Shown piece by piece: positions 34,534 to 48,538 of a stretch of 64,000 nucleotides of DNA. The notes below the pieces were generated by a model. That model saw only the letters and a list, made by a program, of their open reading frames with translations, did no database searches and was not told where the DNA came from. This DNA is from Channa striata. Taxonomy: Eukaryota; Chordata; Actinopteri; Anabantiformes; Channidae. The translations under genes and the position numbers were made by a program. Location: assembly GCA_033026295.1 (NCBI GenBank), contig CM065180.1, forward strand, positions 24,927,523-24,991,522, in the 5' to 3' direction. Positions within the stretch are counted from its first letter, which is position 1. Each line of letters begins with the position of its first letter.

Positions 34534-37500
34534 ATGGCCACGACCTCTTCCCTGCTTGGCAGAGGTGAGTTATTCTTACTCGTGGTCATTGCTTTTAAAA
34601 GTGACATCATCAGCAGTTAAAGTGTTTGTAGTACAGTTAGCTGTCGACACAGGTAACATTGGCAGACAGGCGTTTGCATGTGCAGTGTCTCTTTGTTGTT
34701 AAAAGCAGCAGCTTCGAGTCCTCACTTTCATACGCCGTGTCCTCATCTGTAACAGATTATAAATTGCTGCTGTTTCATCCAGCTGTCTTTTTACTGTGTC
34801 GTGCTTTTGTGTCAGTGTGTTTGGCAAAGTAATTTCCTCTTGTAGAACATTGCAGGACAGGATCTGATGTGAACTGTCCCAGTTACAACTGTATTGAACA
34901 TGTGGACACAGACAAACCTCCTTCTGTGTGTGCCTGTATACATACATTAAATACTCTTGCTGAAGGCACTGATTACTTCATGCTGTTTTTACAGACTCAT
35001 TTGACAGCGGCTGTTTAAAAATGAAGCCACTTTATCTCCTATCAGCTTCAATGCTACACAAAACAGTGTGTAGTAATTTTCCTGTAGTATTTATTGGAAG
35101 GCTGCATCCTTCACGCTGTCAACTACAGCTCAACACGCTGAATAACAATGGACAGCCAGACACCTGCACAGGTTGTCTAGCAAATAAAAACCTGGACCAG
35201 ATGCTTATATGCAACCATTCGTTCCTCTCATGGTGTTCAGCCTCAGGCTGTTTTACTGGTTTATCCAGGTTTCTGAAAGAGGGATGTACTCTAACATTTA
35301 CAAAAACAAGAACTGGGTCATAACCAGGATACTCCATTCAAACTCACTCAGTACAACTGTGTCCAAGTGTTTCAATGTCACAACAGGTTTTCATCACACC
35401 CAACGAATTATAGAAGAATTAGTATCAGAAATAATTGGAACAGTTAAAGGAACAGCAGTGATAGTTTTCATCATACCAGTTTATGTAGGAATAACATTAG
35501 CTGAACTAGTGCTATTATTTCACTTGTGGATGGCAGTAGTGTTGTTCAGAAAGAGTAGTAGTAGTAGCAGTACCTAGTAGAAGTAGTGCTAACAGGGACA
35601 TAGTAGAAAGTAGCAGAAGTACCAGCCAGTATAAAACTCTGACTGGGACTGAATAATGTTTAATGCAAGAGCAGAGTTGAAGTCAGATTTTGTACTGTAA
35701 CATTTTTCTTTATTATTTCCTTTGATCCTTTGTTATGAACCTGTTTTTTCAGGTCTTGGTCTCGTCCTTGTGGAGTTTGGGTATCATTACCAGGGTCGAG
35801 ATGGGATGCTAGTCTCCATAAAACCCAATGAGCGCTATGTCCTGCTGGCTAAGACTAACGACCACTGGTGGCAGGTCCGGAGCGACAACAACTCCCGGCC
35901 TTTTTACATTCCAGCCAAATACGTCAAGGAGCTTCCAACAGATTTACCTTTGCCCCTGGACTTTGCTGATCCACCCAGTGCTGAACCAGTACTGGTTCCT
36001 GTGATTGCACCAGTCCCCGTCCCAGTTCCTGTTCCTGTTCCTGTTCCTGTCCCTGTTCCAAAGACTCAGGAAGAGCCCAGTGGGACCAGGACCAAACCAG
36101 GGGACGAGGTGACAATACGTCTTCTACCTGATGCCTCTGCCAGGCACCGCAAGACAGAAAACCGCATGTCGACATTTGGCATTCCACTGGACTTTCAAGA
36201 CTTGTCGCAGACACCACGGCATCCCAGCAAACTTCCTACTGGTCCTACAGACACCGGGGCTGCAGTGTCCAGCAGGACTACCAACACAACTGATGGTGGC
36301 CTGAACAAAAAGCAGCTCCATCTTCCAGGGGTGCTGGAAAACTCAATGGACTCAGGGCAACCTCGAGTTCCCATTTTCAGTCCTTCGGAGCCCCTCACCA
36401 CACCACGGCAACAGACCCAGCTCATCCCGGTAGTGACACCGGTAGTCCCAGTGGTTCCTGCAGTTCCTGTGGTCCCTGCAGTCCCAGCAGTGCCTGTTGT
36501 TCCTGTGGTTACAGCAGGTCAAGCAGTCCTTACAGTCCCTGTAGTCCCAGGAATTACCGTAGTTCCAGAAGCGCATACAGTGCCTGCAACCTCTGCAGTC
36601 CCAGCAGTCCCTGCAGCCCCTGCAGTCCCTGCAGCCCCAGCAGTCCCAGCAGTCCCAGCAGTCCCTGCAGTCCCAGCAGTCCCTGCAGTCCCAGCAGCCC
36701 CTGCAGCCCCTGCAGCCCCTGCAGCCCCTGCAGCCCCTGCAGTCCCAGCAGTTCCAACAGTCCCTGCAGCCCCTGCAGTCCCAGCAATTCCAGCAGTCCC
36801 TGCTGTCCCTGTGGTACCTGCGGTCCCAGCAATCCCGGTAGCCCCATTTATTGGCTCTAACAGTGACCTCCACAGCCAATCCATGCCAACAGTCAGTATC
36901 CATGACAACCACAAGACCCCAGTAGAGCTGGAGGATGAGGACGAGCTGCTAGAAGAGGAGATGAGCATTGAGGAATATAGTGAAGATGGAGAGGATTTCC
37001 CAAAGGATGAAGATTCAAACCACATCTATGAGTCCATTCAGGACCTGAACCTGGACCTGGAGGCTTTTACTGGAGAAAGCATGAGTCAAGGAGCACCACA
37101 GGAACCTAAACCCACACCTGCTGCTGAAGCTGCACCTACCCCTGCACCACCATCCATCCCATCCCCCACACAGGTAAGACACCTGAGAACATCTTCTTAA
37201 GTGTTGTAAATTTCATCAGTCACAATTCAAAATCGTTTAGACCCAAACATGTCTTAAGTGACGCCTTATAAAATATGACCGCCTCGATGAGGAGTATTTT
37301 GTTTAGTAAATCAAGTTGACATAAAACCACCACAAACAGCATGTGCTGGGGGGCCCTGCTCTGTCTTATTATCTAAGCATGTCCACAGAATCATTTAGAC
37401 CCAGTACTGTCCGTGCATCTGGCTTCTGTCAACCTTGAGAACTTCTGGGCTCACGTAGGATTTAAAGACTTGTGTGTATTAAAATGTTTTACATATTTTT

Positions 37501-40500
37501 AGCTTAATACAGGAAAAAAGTAACTGTGTTCAGTGCTGTCACAGCTTCCTGTGCATTTTGGTCACTGATGTCTTACTGTCTCGTTGAATGGCAGCTCAGT
37601 GTCTGTGCCCTGACTCTATGATGAGGCGATTGATCTTTAAAAACCAAATGTGATTGAAGTAGAGGTTCTGGAATTTGATTTAGGCAGACTCTAGGTCTCT
37701 TTACAAAATAAAAGTCATTTCCTGCAGCATCCACACAGGAAGCTCAGACAAGAAAATGAAAAAGCTGTTTCCTCTTTTTATTCTCATCAGAGCAGAAAGA
37801 GCCTCTGACCTCCAGGAAATCAGTAAACTGATCCTAGTCCAGTTTTATTCACTTTAAAATTGTATTGGTAATTAATTAACAGTGTTGTTTAGTGTTTAGT
37901 TATTAACATGATTTCTTCCTATTATTTGTAGTTTTTGCATGTATTTATTAGGTTTTATTTTCATTTGCTTGTTTCCGTTTAGTTTTTATAGCAACGTTTT
38001 TTTTTCCAAATTTCAGTTTCCCCCTTTAAAAAAAAAAGGTATTTAACATTACATTACACAGTATTTTTGAATAATTATTGAATCATCATGTTTTTAGATT
38101 TTTGTCCTCTGACTCTGCTGAAGACACAAGGTCTCCTCTGACACTTCAGTTTTGCTTTTCCCAACTGAGAGCAGCAGGGTTTTGTAGTAGAGGCACCGCT
38201 CGAAGACTTATGTGGTGACATCACAGCAGGATGTGATGAGGTCAGCAGGATGTAGTGATGCCAAAGCCAGGAGGATGTGTTCAGGTTCAGACAGGAAACT
38301 GTGAGAGGTTGGCGCTGCAGCGACACCTACAGGGCGGGACAGGAAACACCCCGACGGAAACCTGAGATGTAAGAGCAAACTGGTCTGACTGGTTTGTAAC
38401 TGAGACTGAATCCTGTCTCACACGTCAGGTTACCTTCCAAGCCTGGTGACCCAGAAAGTGAAGCTGATCCAATAAGCTACAGTAAAAAAAGTTCAGCTTC
38501 TTCATATGCAGTAGGAAGCTTTGTCCTATGCATCATCCACTCACTGTGGTTGTTCATACTGAATGTGTTTCAGACGGTAACAGATACAAGCACATTCACA
38601 AATCAACTACAAATGTAGAATCAACAAGTTATTTTAATATTAATAGTTCGTATTATCGTAAATTAAATTGCAATATTATAGTAATAAAAGTAAAACCACT
38701 GATTCGAATCAGAATCCTTCAGTCTCTTCTGAGCTCCAGTCACATTATTCCAAGAACAATTTGCCCGTTTAGTTTGATGCTGTGAATACCTGTGGTTTGT
38801 GGGAGGAGCTTCCACTTCAGGTCACGTCTCTTGTTTTAGTGTCTTTCCTTCCAGTCAGAGAAACATAGACTTAGTCACAGTGTTTTTCTCATGCATACAG
38901 CTTAGTCTTAGTCTTTAGCACCCAGGATGAGATGGGAGTGCAGCATCTTCAAGTGCAGAACACATCACCACTGTGTCAACAATGGGCATATGTCTGTCCT
39001 GTGCAGGACTGGCTTTTTTTATAGAATAAAAAGAATTTTAAGACTGATTGACGTCCATCGATCACTGCAGCAGCTGTGGGGGCCACTACTAGTGGGTTTT
39101 AGTTCTACACTTTCCTACTTGATGTATTAGACCCATGAATGTCTTGAATGAATGTTGAAGAGATGTTTGTCTCAGATGAACTGGAGCAAGGTTCAGTGTG
39201 TTTGTCATGTCCATGACAGAGAGTCACATGCAGGTCTGAGGAGATCCTGGACTTACAGTCTATGTCCTGCTGGCTGAGACCAATGACCACTGGTGCCAGG
39301 TCTGGAGTGACAACAACTCCCGGCCTTTTTACCTTCCAGCCAAATACGTCAAGGAGCTTCCAACAAATTTACCTTTGCCCCTGGACTTTGCTGATCCACC
39401 CAGTGCTGAACCAGTACTGGTTCCTGTGATTGCACCAGTCCCCGTTCCAGTTCCTGTTCCTCTTCCTGTTCCTGTCCCTGTTCCAAAGACTTAGGAAGAG
39501 CCCAGTGGGACCAGTAAGTGAGCTTTGCTGACTTACAGTAGCAGATGGGCAAAACAGACAATGTGGGATCAAATCCTGCTGTGGGATCCCAGCCTCCCCC
39601 TCCAGGTGTGTCCCTGAGCAAGACACTCAAACGCTAGCTCCCCGGGGGCCTATGGCAGCTCACTGCTCCCCCCAGGGGTATGGGTTAAATGCAGAGGACA
39701 AATTTCACCGTAACTTGTATGTGCGAATGTATATGTGCTCAGTGATGAATAAAGGATGTTTAATGTTTAATTTAGTAAAAAATTTGTGGAACCATCATGG
39801 CATATTTGGTCACTCCTGAGGAGCCTCCAAACATTTTTCAGTGGAGGTCAGAGGGTCTTTCACTGGAGAAAAAAGACTAATGATCCATGAGACAAAGAAA
39901 AAGTCCCAGGTTTCTGTTAAGGAGTCTGTAGATTTCTCAGAAAGGAAATCCTAGCTCTCTCTGAAGATGTTTTACAAGTTCTTCAATGAGTGAGGTTGGA
40001 AGAAGCAGACAGATTTAAAAAAAGCCAGAATGCCCATCAGAAGGAGGGGGTGGGAATAGAGTTTTATGGAGTTTCACAAGTTGGTTTTCAACTACTGTCC
40101 ATTGAACAGATGTGTTGGAGTAAAACCTGAAATGTGGTCTTTAGGGACAAGAGGGGAAGTGGTTCAGGAAAACCTCTAATCCGCAGTTAGCCTTCAGGAG
40201 ATAAGTGAGTTCAGGCTCATGTGAAACTGAGACATTATTGTTGACATTGACCTCTGTGTCACCATGTGTTTAACTGATCCTGGACAAAGTCCTGGTGTTC
40301 CTGAACGCTGTGCTGTTTAATAACTACTTCTGACTATGTAACATACTGAACAGTATGTGAAATGTGACCTAAGGAACTGAAAACTCTGTAAACTCTGTCC
40401 AAAGCAGACCCAGTTTTAACTTTGTGACCTTTGGACCCAAATGAACTGAAAGTCTGTCCCTTTAAATTCTTCTCCTCGCTCTCTCTCTCTCTCCCCCCGT

Positions 40501-43500
40501 GTCTGTAGAACTACAGCTCGCTCGGCCCTAATGCACCCATCTACGCCAACGTCTCCAGTCTGAAGAAAACCTCTGTCCCTCAGATCTCCATCTCAAGTCC
40601 CGTCTCTCCACCTCCCCCACCCCCAAACCGTGCCCCCTCACCACCGCACCACACACCCTCCTCGTCAGTCTCCCCCTCTGGCATGATGAGCCCCGGTTCC
40701 CCACTCAGCTCGCAGGATGGATGGCAGGTAAGGTGAACTCTGACCTCTGATTGGCCGGAATCACAGGTGTTATGATATTCATACATTTGGAAGAAAGAAG
40801 CTGTGAAGGAGCCTGATGTGGCTGAGTGAATCAGGAGGGAAAATAAGTGACAGAACCTAAATAAGTGAAGTGGAACAAAAAAAGATTTAAAGATGTTTTA
40901 ATTAGCAGAAGGTGTGAAGTGAGAGGAGCTAAAGTAACATAAGGTGAAGAAGGTTCAGTAAGGTCAGAAACTACAGCAGCAGAACAAAGGTGAAGTTAAG
41001 AAATGCTGAAAAGGCAGATACAGTAAAAGGAAATGAGGTTGACAAGGACAGAGACACTGGATGGATGGGACACATTAATCACACACATTCAGAAAAGACA
41101 TATATAGACATATAAAATGAAAATCTGAGGAAATGAGGTGGTTCCGTGGAATTTAAGGTGTTTAATTAACAGCAGGTGAATGAAAGTGGTGAAAGACTAA
41201 AAACACAACCCGTCAAAGAAAGGTGACTTTTATAATCTGAAGTGGTGCAAGTGCACATAGAATTTCACGACAAGTGGCACCACTTTAAATTCTTTATTTC
41301 GGGTCAAGTACTGAGTAAGGTGCGTCAAATGTGCTTTTGGTAAAAAGGTAGACGTGTGTAAGGAAACAGTATAAAAGGTGGAGGTGTTGATAAGACACAC
41401 ACGTCTGATCCAGATTTGTTAGAAACACTTTCAGACAGAAACATTTGTAGTGATGGACAAAAGCTAAGGTCATTGATCAGTGTTACTACAGAGACCTGGT
41501 GTGGACCAGAACCAGCAGCAGCAAATATGTCGACCATGGTGTAACCTGGTTTAAGTAAAGAGAAAAAGTTAAAATAATCCAGTAACGTTTATGTCCTTCA
41601 CCTCTAAACCTTGACTAGATGTGTTTTAAATTCTATTTCTCACCTCTGAAGAAATTTAAATAAGCTGAAATGAAATAAAAAAAATTCTGAAAGTTCCTAA
41701 ACTTACCTCATGTTTTTTTTCTTTAATAAAGGACAAAAAGTTCAGTACATGTCATCATGTTTCTGTTTTTGTTTTTTTGCTTTTTGGGATTTTACATTTT
41801 GTTCGTCTACATTCGCTTTTTTGTTCAGTGTGCTCGGCTCATGTTACTACATCTAAAAGAGGTCCTTCAAGTTTAATGTGATGTAACTGATCTGGTTGTT
41901 GCTGCAGAGGATCGGGTGAACAGGTAAAGATCTTGTTACTGGGGAAAATAGGATCAGGATCCTGAACAAATAGTCTCACTGAAATAATGAAGTCGCGTCC
42001 ATAAATGAGATTCTTTGTCGCGTCTTTGCATGAAAGAAGTCTTGGTAATTTTTTATTAAAAGTCAAGCTCAGGTTGAAATTTCTGAAGAGTAAATATTTA
42101 TGCTTATATTTGAAAGTACAGTATGAGGAACCCTGAAAGTTATAGTTTTAATTTGGAAATGGAGTTATAATAAAAACTTATTCTGGTCAAATGTGGCTGT
42201 AAATAAAATGTCCAAACCTACACACATGTTGTGCCAATTCCTCAGTGTCTTCGTTATTTAAAAGCAAATAACCTCAACCCTTCCAGAGATCCCTGAAAAA
42301 ACTATAAAGCTGTTTGACACCATCACAAACATTTCTAAAGTTTAGAGAAGTGACATCTTAAGACGAATGTGATCATTCCGAGGGCATCTTCTGATCCCCC
42401 GCTGGGTTTTACTTTCCCTGATTCGGAATCCATCATTTCCACTCGTTCAGGTACACACTGACCAGGACAGTGGGAAAGTCTTCTATTACCATCCTGTGAC
42501 TAAACACACCACCTGGTCCGACCCCCGCAGCCCCCCTGCTGGAGAAATTGATCCGTCTTTTCAGGTACAAATCACCTGAAACACCAGAAGTGTCTGTATT
42601 TTTACCTGATTGGTTTTTGCATTTTTGTGTTGATTAAAAGCCTCTGATGAAAGATTTGACATTCAGGAAACTTTATTCATTCCACAGCATGCACAGACAT
42701 TAGTTGGAATGAAGGAACCTTCTAGGTTCACGGTGTAACGTCTGTGTAGAACAATACAGCCGGACACCTATTGTCTTCCTGTTTAACTGTCAAATACAAC
42801 AATCTCGTTGGCTTGTTTTATACCTATCAGCTGTTGGTAGGTTTAATGTTTGAACTTCCGTGTCAGGGTTCCTGGGAGCAGCTGGTGGACGAAGTGTCAG
42901 GGAGATCTTACTACTACAACCCATCCACAGCAGCCACATCGTGGGCTGCACCAGACTCCCCCTCAGCCAACACGAAACAGGACAACAGCCCGGTACGATC
43001 CTGAACTAAATGTGGATTAAACCTGACTGAAGATGAGTGACGTCAGAACAGAACCAGATAACCAGATTTACTAAATCAGAGTTAGAAGAACATTCAGATT
43101 TAATCAATTTGCTTAAATAAAATGTCCTTTTATGTCTTTTATTTTTATTTTCCTGAAGCCGCCGCTGCCAGCGGAGGATTATCCTGTAGGTGGACCCAAT
43201 GGTAACAGTGATGCTTCATTCACAGCGGTAAACAATCCAGACTAAATTTACATCTTTTACACATGAACACTTTCATAGACTGACCTGAATTTGGTTCTGG
43301 TTCAGCAGCATGCAGGTCCGATTCCCAGAGCTCAGCTGGACCTGAAGGACAGCAACAGGAAGCTGCAAGAGGTAATTCTGCAACACACAAATTAAAACTC
43401 ATTCCTGGTTTTTGTGACTAGTTCTGAAGACAACTGGACACTTTTGGTTGTTCTTCACTTTAGACGTTTAAGCAATGACTCCAAAACTTTAGGTCTCTCC

Positions 43501-46500
43501 CACCAGAATTGAAGACCTGGACATATGTAGAAGTGTTGTCTTTGAGTTGTTTTTCTCTTGTCCAATTTTATCTCTGCATTATTTATTATAGATTGTCTCT
43601 GCTCTGTCTTTATTGCCTTAAAGTCTGTAAATGTATAAAAAAAAACCTTCACTTTGATACTTGTTCCAGGTTCTGAATTTGCCCCAAAGGTTAATGGGAA
43701 ATGGAGTTTCTGAGGTCAAGAACTGGAGACACAGTGTCGCTGAAGATGTGAGTTTGTGGGTGGAAAATAACTTGATAACACCCTCTTCCCAGTTCCTTCG
43801 GAGGGTTCTTTAAGGAACTGGACTTTAAAAATCCCCTCTTTGTGTGGTCCAGGTGTTTGCTGTGGGCCACAGGAGAAACATGTCTGACCTCAACGTGGTG
43901 ACCAACAAAAGACACTCCCCCGACAGTCCCCAGGTAGACATTCACTCATCGGTGTCCCTGCGCCACCTAGATCATCATGTATCAGTCAATGTCAGACTCT
44001 TACCCATCATTCATTCATTTCACATCTTGTGGCGTTCTCCCTCATTAAGCTCGCTGATAGGCACAGGCTGAAGAGGAACCTGTCCAATCGGAGCACGGGC
44101 TCCCACCAGCTTCACGTAGGTCCTGGGCCTTGATTGGCTGCTGAAGTTGTGGGTGTTGGTAGGGTTGTCCGAAATCAATGGCTGCCACAGAAACCTGTTG
44201 AAGCAGATGTGGTTTTACTAACAAACAATGAAACTAACATTGTATTTAATTTATAAAACACTTTGCCTCAAACTGTTTCCTCAGTGCTACAGGTTTTTCC
44301 TCATTGGAGAGTTTTCCTGAATGATGCTGTCTAACATCTGGGGGCAGATTTCTTTAATAACCTGTCCATCATCTGTAAATGTCCTGAACACCGCCGACTG
44401 TAGGGTTGTTTTTTCAGCTAACATTCCTAATCTGGGTTCTCACTTGATGTGGAAGTAACTGCTCATCTGTTTCTCACCTGAAACTGTGTTGGTTGGCCGT
44501 CAGATCAGTCTTTAGGGGTGATCTTCACTGTGTTGGTTCCAGGCTCTACCTCCACAGAACTGCTGGGTGGACTGAAATGAAAAATCTGTACAAACACTGT
44601 ACTTTGATTATCCTCGAACTTTTCCTCCTGCACTACATCCATTTCACATTTACAGGTTTGTGGGTTTTGGATCAAAGCTCCACTGTGCACATGTGTACAG
44701 CCTCACAGATTCTGTACCATGGCTGCAAACTGCTGCTTTTCGTTCAATTTAAAAAGATGCCAAAGAAGTCCAACAGATGGGCTTACAGATTTTCCAACAG
44801 ACCAGAAGTTTGTCCACACATCCTTTATGACTGACATTTTATTACTGTTTTATTTTCATATATTACTTGAGGACGTTTCAGATGTCTGCATGAAGCTTCT
44901 ATGCTTACATGAAGGCCTTGAAGTAAGAACATGTAGCTGTTCTAAGTATATTCGGTAACGCTTTAGATTACAGCTCGTGACTTACAGGGTAAGTACAGCA
45001 AATTAACTATGTATCTACTAGTACGTTGAATATACAAGAATATGCATTACCGTATATTCTAGTGGTACATGAGAAGGACTAAAGGGCGTTGAAGATTATA
45101 TTAGTGTCCATGAGAAAAATGTGTTTGATGATCACCAAGGGAGCCTCAAGGAGGTTCTACACACAGGAGCAGGGACTAGGGTCTTTTTCGGGTTTCTAAA
45201 TGGTTTTCAGTGGTCCTGGAGGAGTTCAGGAGGGATTTTTGAGAACCTTAAAGCCATTATTTGGTAAATGGTAAATGCCTCCTTATATAGCGCTTTTATC
45301 CAAAGTGCCTTATGAACTAGGTCCTGAATGCGAGCGCCTTGGGTCTAAAAGCCTCAAGGTACATAGAAAGCATTTTTAGACCCGTTTTTCACGTCCATGC
45401 ATCTTATGGGACTTATGGACATTATTCAGTTTTTCCCCCTGGTGTGGTTAGTGAAGCCTGATCCCCACCAACAGTGTCTACTATATAACCCTGATCTGAC
45501 TTTCCTCATCACCGTGAGCTTTCTGGGGAAAACCGGGGAAAACCAATGAAAATCTGCCAATAATTAGACATAAAAACATTTTTTTCAGCTCAACCTACAT
45601 GTGTTTCTCCAGTAACTTCCTGTTGTCAAGCATGAATATCCTGATGAAGACAGTCTGTCTACTGTCCCTCTGTCCTCCAACAGACTCTGAACACAGGTTG
45701 AACTCAGTGTGGATTGACTGGGTCTCTGGTTCTGCAGCGCTTAGGTGAGAGAACGTAGGGTCTTTCAGTAGATTTTATGGCTGTACCTGGAAATGATCGG
45801 GGGTCCTGAAGGCGTTACGGGCATTCATCATGGACTCCTATGGTGACTATTTGTGGATTTTCTAGGGATTGAGGAAAAGAACTGTGGTCTAAGATTGGTT
45901 TGTTGTTGGTCCTTAAGCAGGTCTTGAGAGGTTCTTGTTGTCCTTAGTGAGGTTATCATTGTTAATGAGTTCATTAAAGAGGTCCCACAAATCACAGAGA
46001 ATGCTTTATCACACAAAGAAGCTCTGAAAGTCAATGAGAAAAGTTGAGGTCCACTGGTGCTACAGATCTGTCAGGTCATTTTAGTAAAGTTGTAAATGTT
46101 GTGGGGTGACTTCACAGAGCATGAAGGAAAGTGAAATATTTCTGTTTACAGGTGGATATTATGTGTTTGAGCTTCAGGTGCAGCCTGAACTTGCATGGCT
46201 GCTGCAGACCTACACACACCACGCCCATGTTTACTCAGGAGTCACATTTTGAAGCCGACCTGCAAGTTTTAGGAAACCTGAGGATTCACCTGTCTGTCTG
46301 TCCTCCTGTCTGTGTCTACAGAGCCATCTGCTGGAGAAAGCAGGAATCATCAACAAGACCAAAGTAGCTGATCATGGCAAAAAGATCAGGTGAGAAGTGT
46401 TCACTTTAACTCTCATTTAGTCCCAGTTCAAACCGTCACCTTGTTGAAATGATCCCTGACTGTTATTTGTCAAGTCCTTTAAAACAACTAGGTTCAACAA

Positions 46501-48494
46501 AGTGCTGTACAATAAAAACAAAATAATCAAAAATAAAAACAGGACAACAGTATAAAACCAATAACAATAAACAATAAATAACAGACAGATAAAATAATTG
46601 CAAAGTTAAAACTGTGTCTCATGTCAGTGAAAACAAATGGGTCTTAAGAAACGATTTCAAAACAGGCGAGTAAGAAGCCTGTGTGATGTGCAGGGGCAGC
46701 TCGTTCCACAAAGCTCTGTTCCCTCTGAGCTTCCGTTTAGTTTCTGGTTACACTCAGGAGCAGCAGGTCGGCTGATCTGAGTATACGAGATGGAATGTAT
46801 AAATACAAGAGTTTGGAGAGGTACAGTGGGGCAGCACCATTTAAACATTTAAAAACAAATAAGAGAAGATTAAAATGGATCCTAAATTGCACAGTAATCC
46901 AGCTGGGTGGTAACAAAGGCGTGGATTACTGTCTCAAAGTGCTGCTTAATAAGAACTGGCTTAACTTTGGCCAGTTGCCTCAGGTGGAAAAAACTAGACT
47001 TAACAGACCGAATCTGGCTATCAAGGGTTAGGTCAGTGTCCACTTTAAACCCAAGGTTAACAACTTCAGATTTGGTGTATTCAGTCAAGGGACCAAAGTC
47101 TGCAGGGGCAGCAGCCCCCTTACACGAGGTGGTTCCCAGCACAATTACCTCAGTCATTGAATCATTAAAATGTAAAAATGTCATTAAAAACTTGCAGAAG
47201 AGCAGATTCAGTGTTTTGTTCTCAAAGGCAGATTGAAAGATGTCCAATAGGTTGTACTCATTTAAAAATGCCGTTAACTGGCTGTAAACAATACATTTTG
47301 ATAAAAAAGGTAATCTGGAGATTGGCCTAAAAGAAGGCAGAAGTTGATGCATTTTCAGTCTGTCTTCTTGTTGTTGGACAGGAAGAACTGGGGTCAGTCC
47401 TGGACCGTCCTCCATGGTGGAATCCTCACCTTCCACAAAGATCCCAGATCTGCTCCTACTGGGAATGCTGTAAGAAGTAACACCCACTGAACAGAGACCA
47501 TCATATCCCCTGTTTTTTTTCTGGCTTTTAGGAACACGGAAGAAGTTTAGGTTCTAGAGTTACCAAAACTTTGTTGGTATTTCAGAATATCTAATTGCTT
47601 TATTATTAATAGATGTGTACACAAATTGTAATCTTATGATTAAAATATCAAAATATTTAGTTTTATTTTTAATTTGTTCCTGGCTGCACTGGGAAGAAAA
47701 CATTTAGATCCTCGTGTTTGGCAGCAATATTACCATAAAACAGAGCACCAATCTACATGGACATGGCGCAAACTATCTGCCAGGAGCCCAGATACATTTT
47801 AAAAAGATTTATTGTGAAATTCATTCAAGCTAAACAAAGTCAGAGTAATAAATCAGGATAACTGAAGCTGATTGGACACTGTGAAACACAGTTAGCTCAT
47901 TGCAGTGTTTACTGCATATTGTAAGAAAAACAATTTTGTGTGAGTAATTTCACAGATGCTTTATGATTTTCTTTTAGTTATTAAAATGTTATTTTAACCA
48001 GATGTTAAAGCAGGGCCCTTCATAAAACCAGAGTGTGGCAAATTAATTCATGGGAAGTTAATGAACAGATAGATTTAATGGATAAAAACAAACCAAGATT
48101 TCACGTCATTTTCCACAAACACGTGAACAGTGATGATGATTATAATGATGATGGCTTCGTCTTCTTCCTCAGATGAAATCCTCGCAGATTGTTCCAGAAT
48201 ACACTGTGGAACTAAAAGGAGCGTCAGTCTGCTGGGCCTCTAAGGAGAAGTCCTCCAAGAAGAACGTTCTTGAGGTACGCCATCGCTCTGTCACTCTGGT
48301 TATAGTCCGTCTATGTCATGGTTCCTTTCATGATTTTGGCACCAGCTGCCTCTGTTCTTCTCCTCTCCCCCTAATCCCTAGTCCACCTGTCCTAACCCTA
48401 ACCTGCTCAGACCATCTATGTGGTGAAGCGGACTCATTTGGACGGTTTGGATTGTTTCCATAGTTACTTAATAATAAAAAATAATTTTTGTTGG

Positions 48495-48538
<44 letters not shown>

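Noticed and set aside
36418..36852. CRISPR-like array
   Set aside because: The repeats are contiguous 9-bp coding units without spacers, in a vertebrate gene.
36352..37025. Minus-strand frames that read like collagen or Gly-Leu-Gln repeats
   Set aside because: They are the complement of the Val-Pro-Ala minisatellite in exon 2 of the Rho-GAP gene; the + strand frame has an SH3 domain and correct splice sites.
46882..47487. 201-codon minus-strand open frame as a gene
   Set aside because: Its first part is the antisense of a PH exon and the rest a truncated LINE reverse transcriptase; no promoter or start context.
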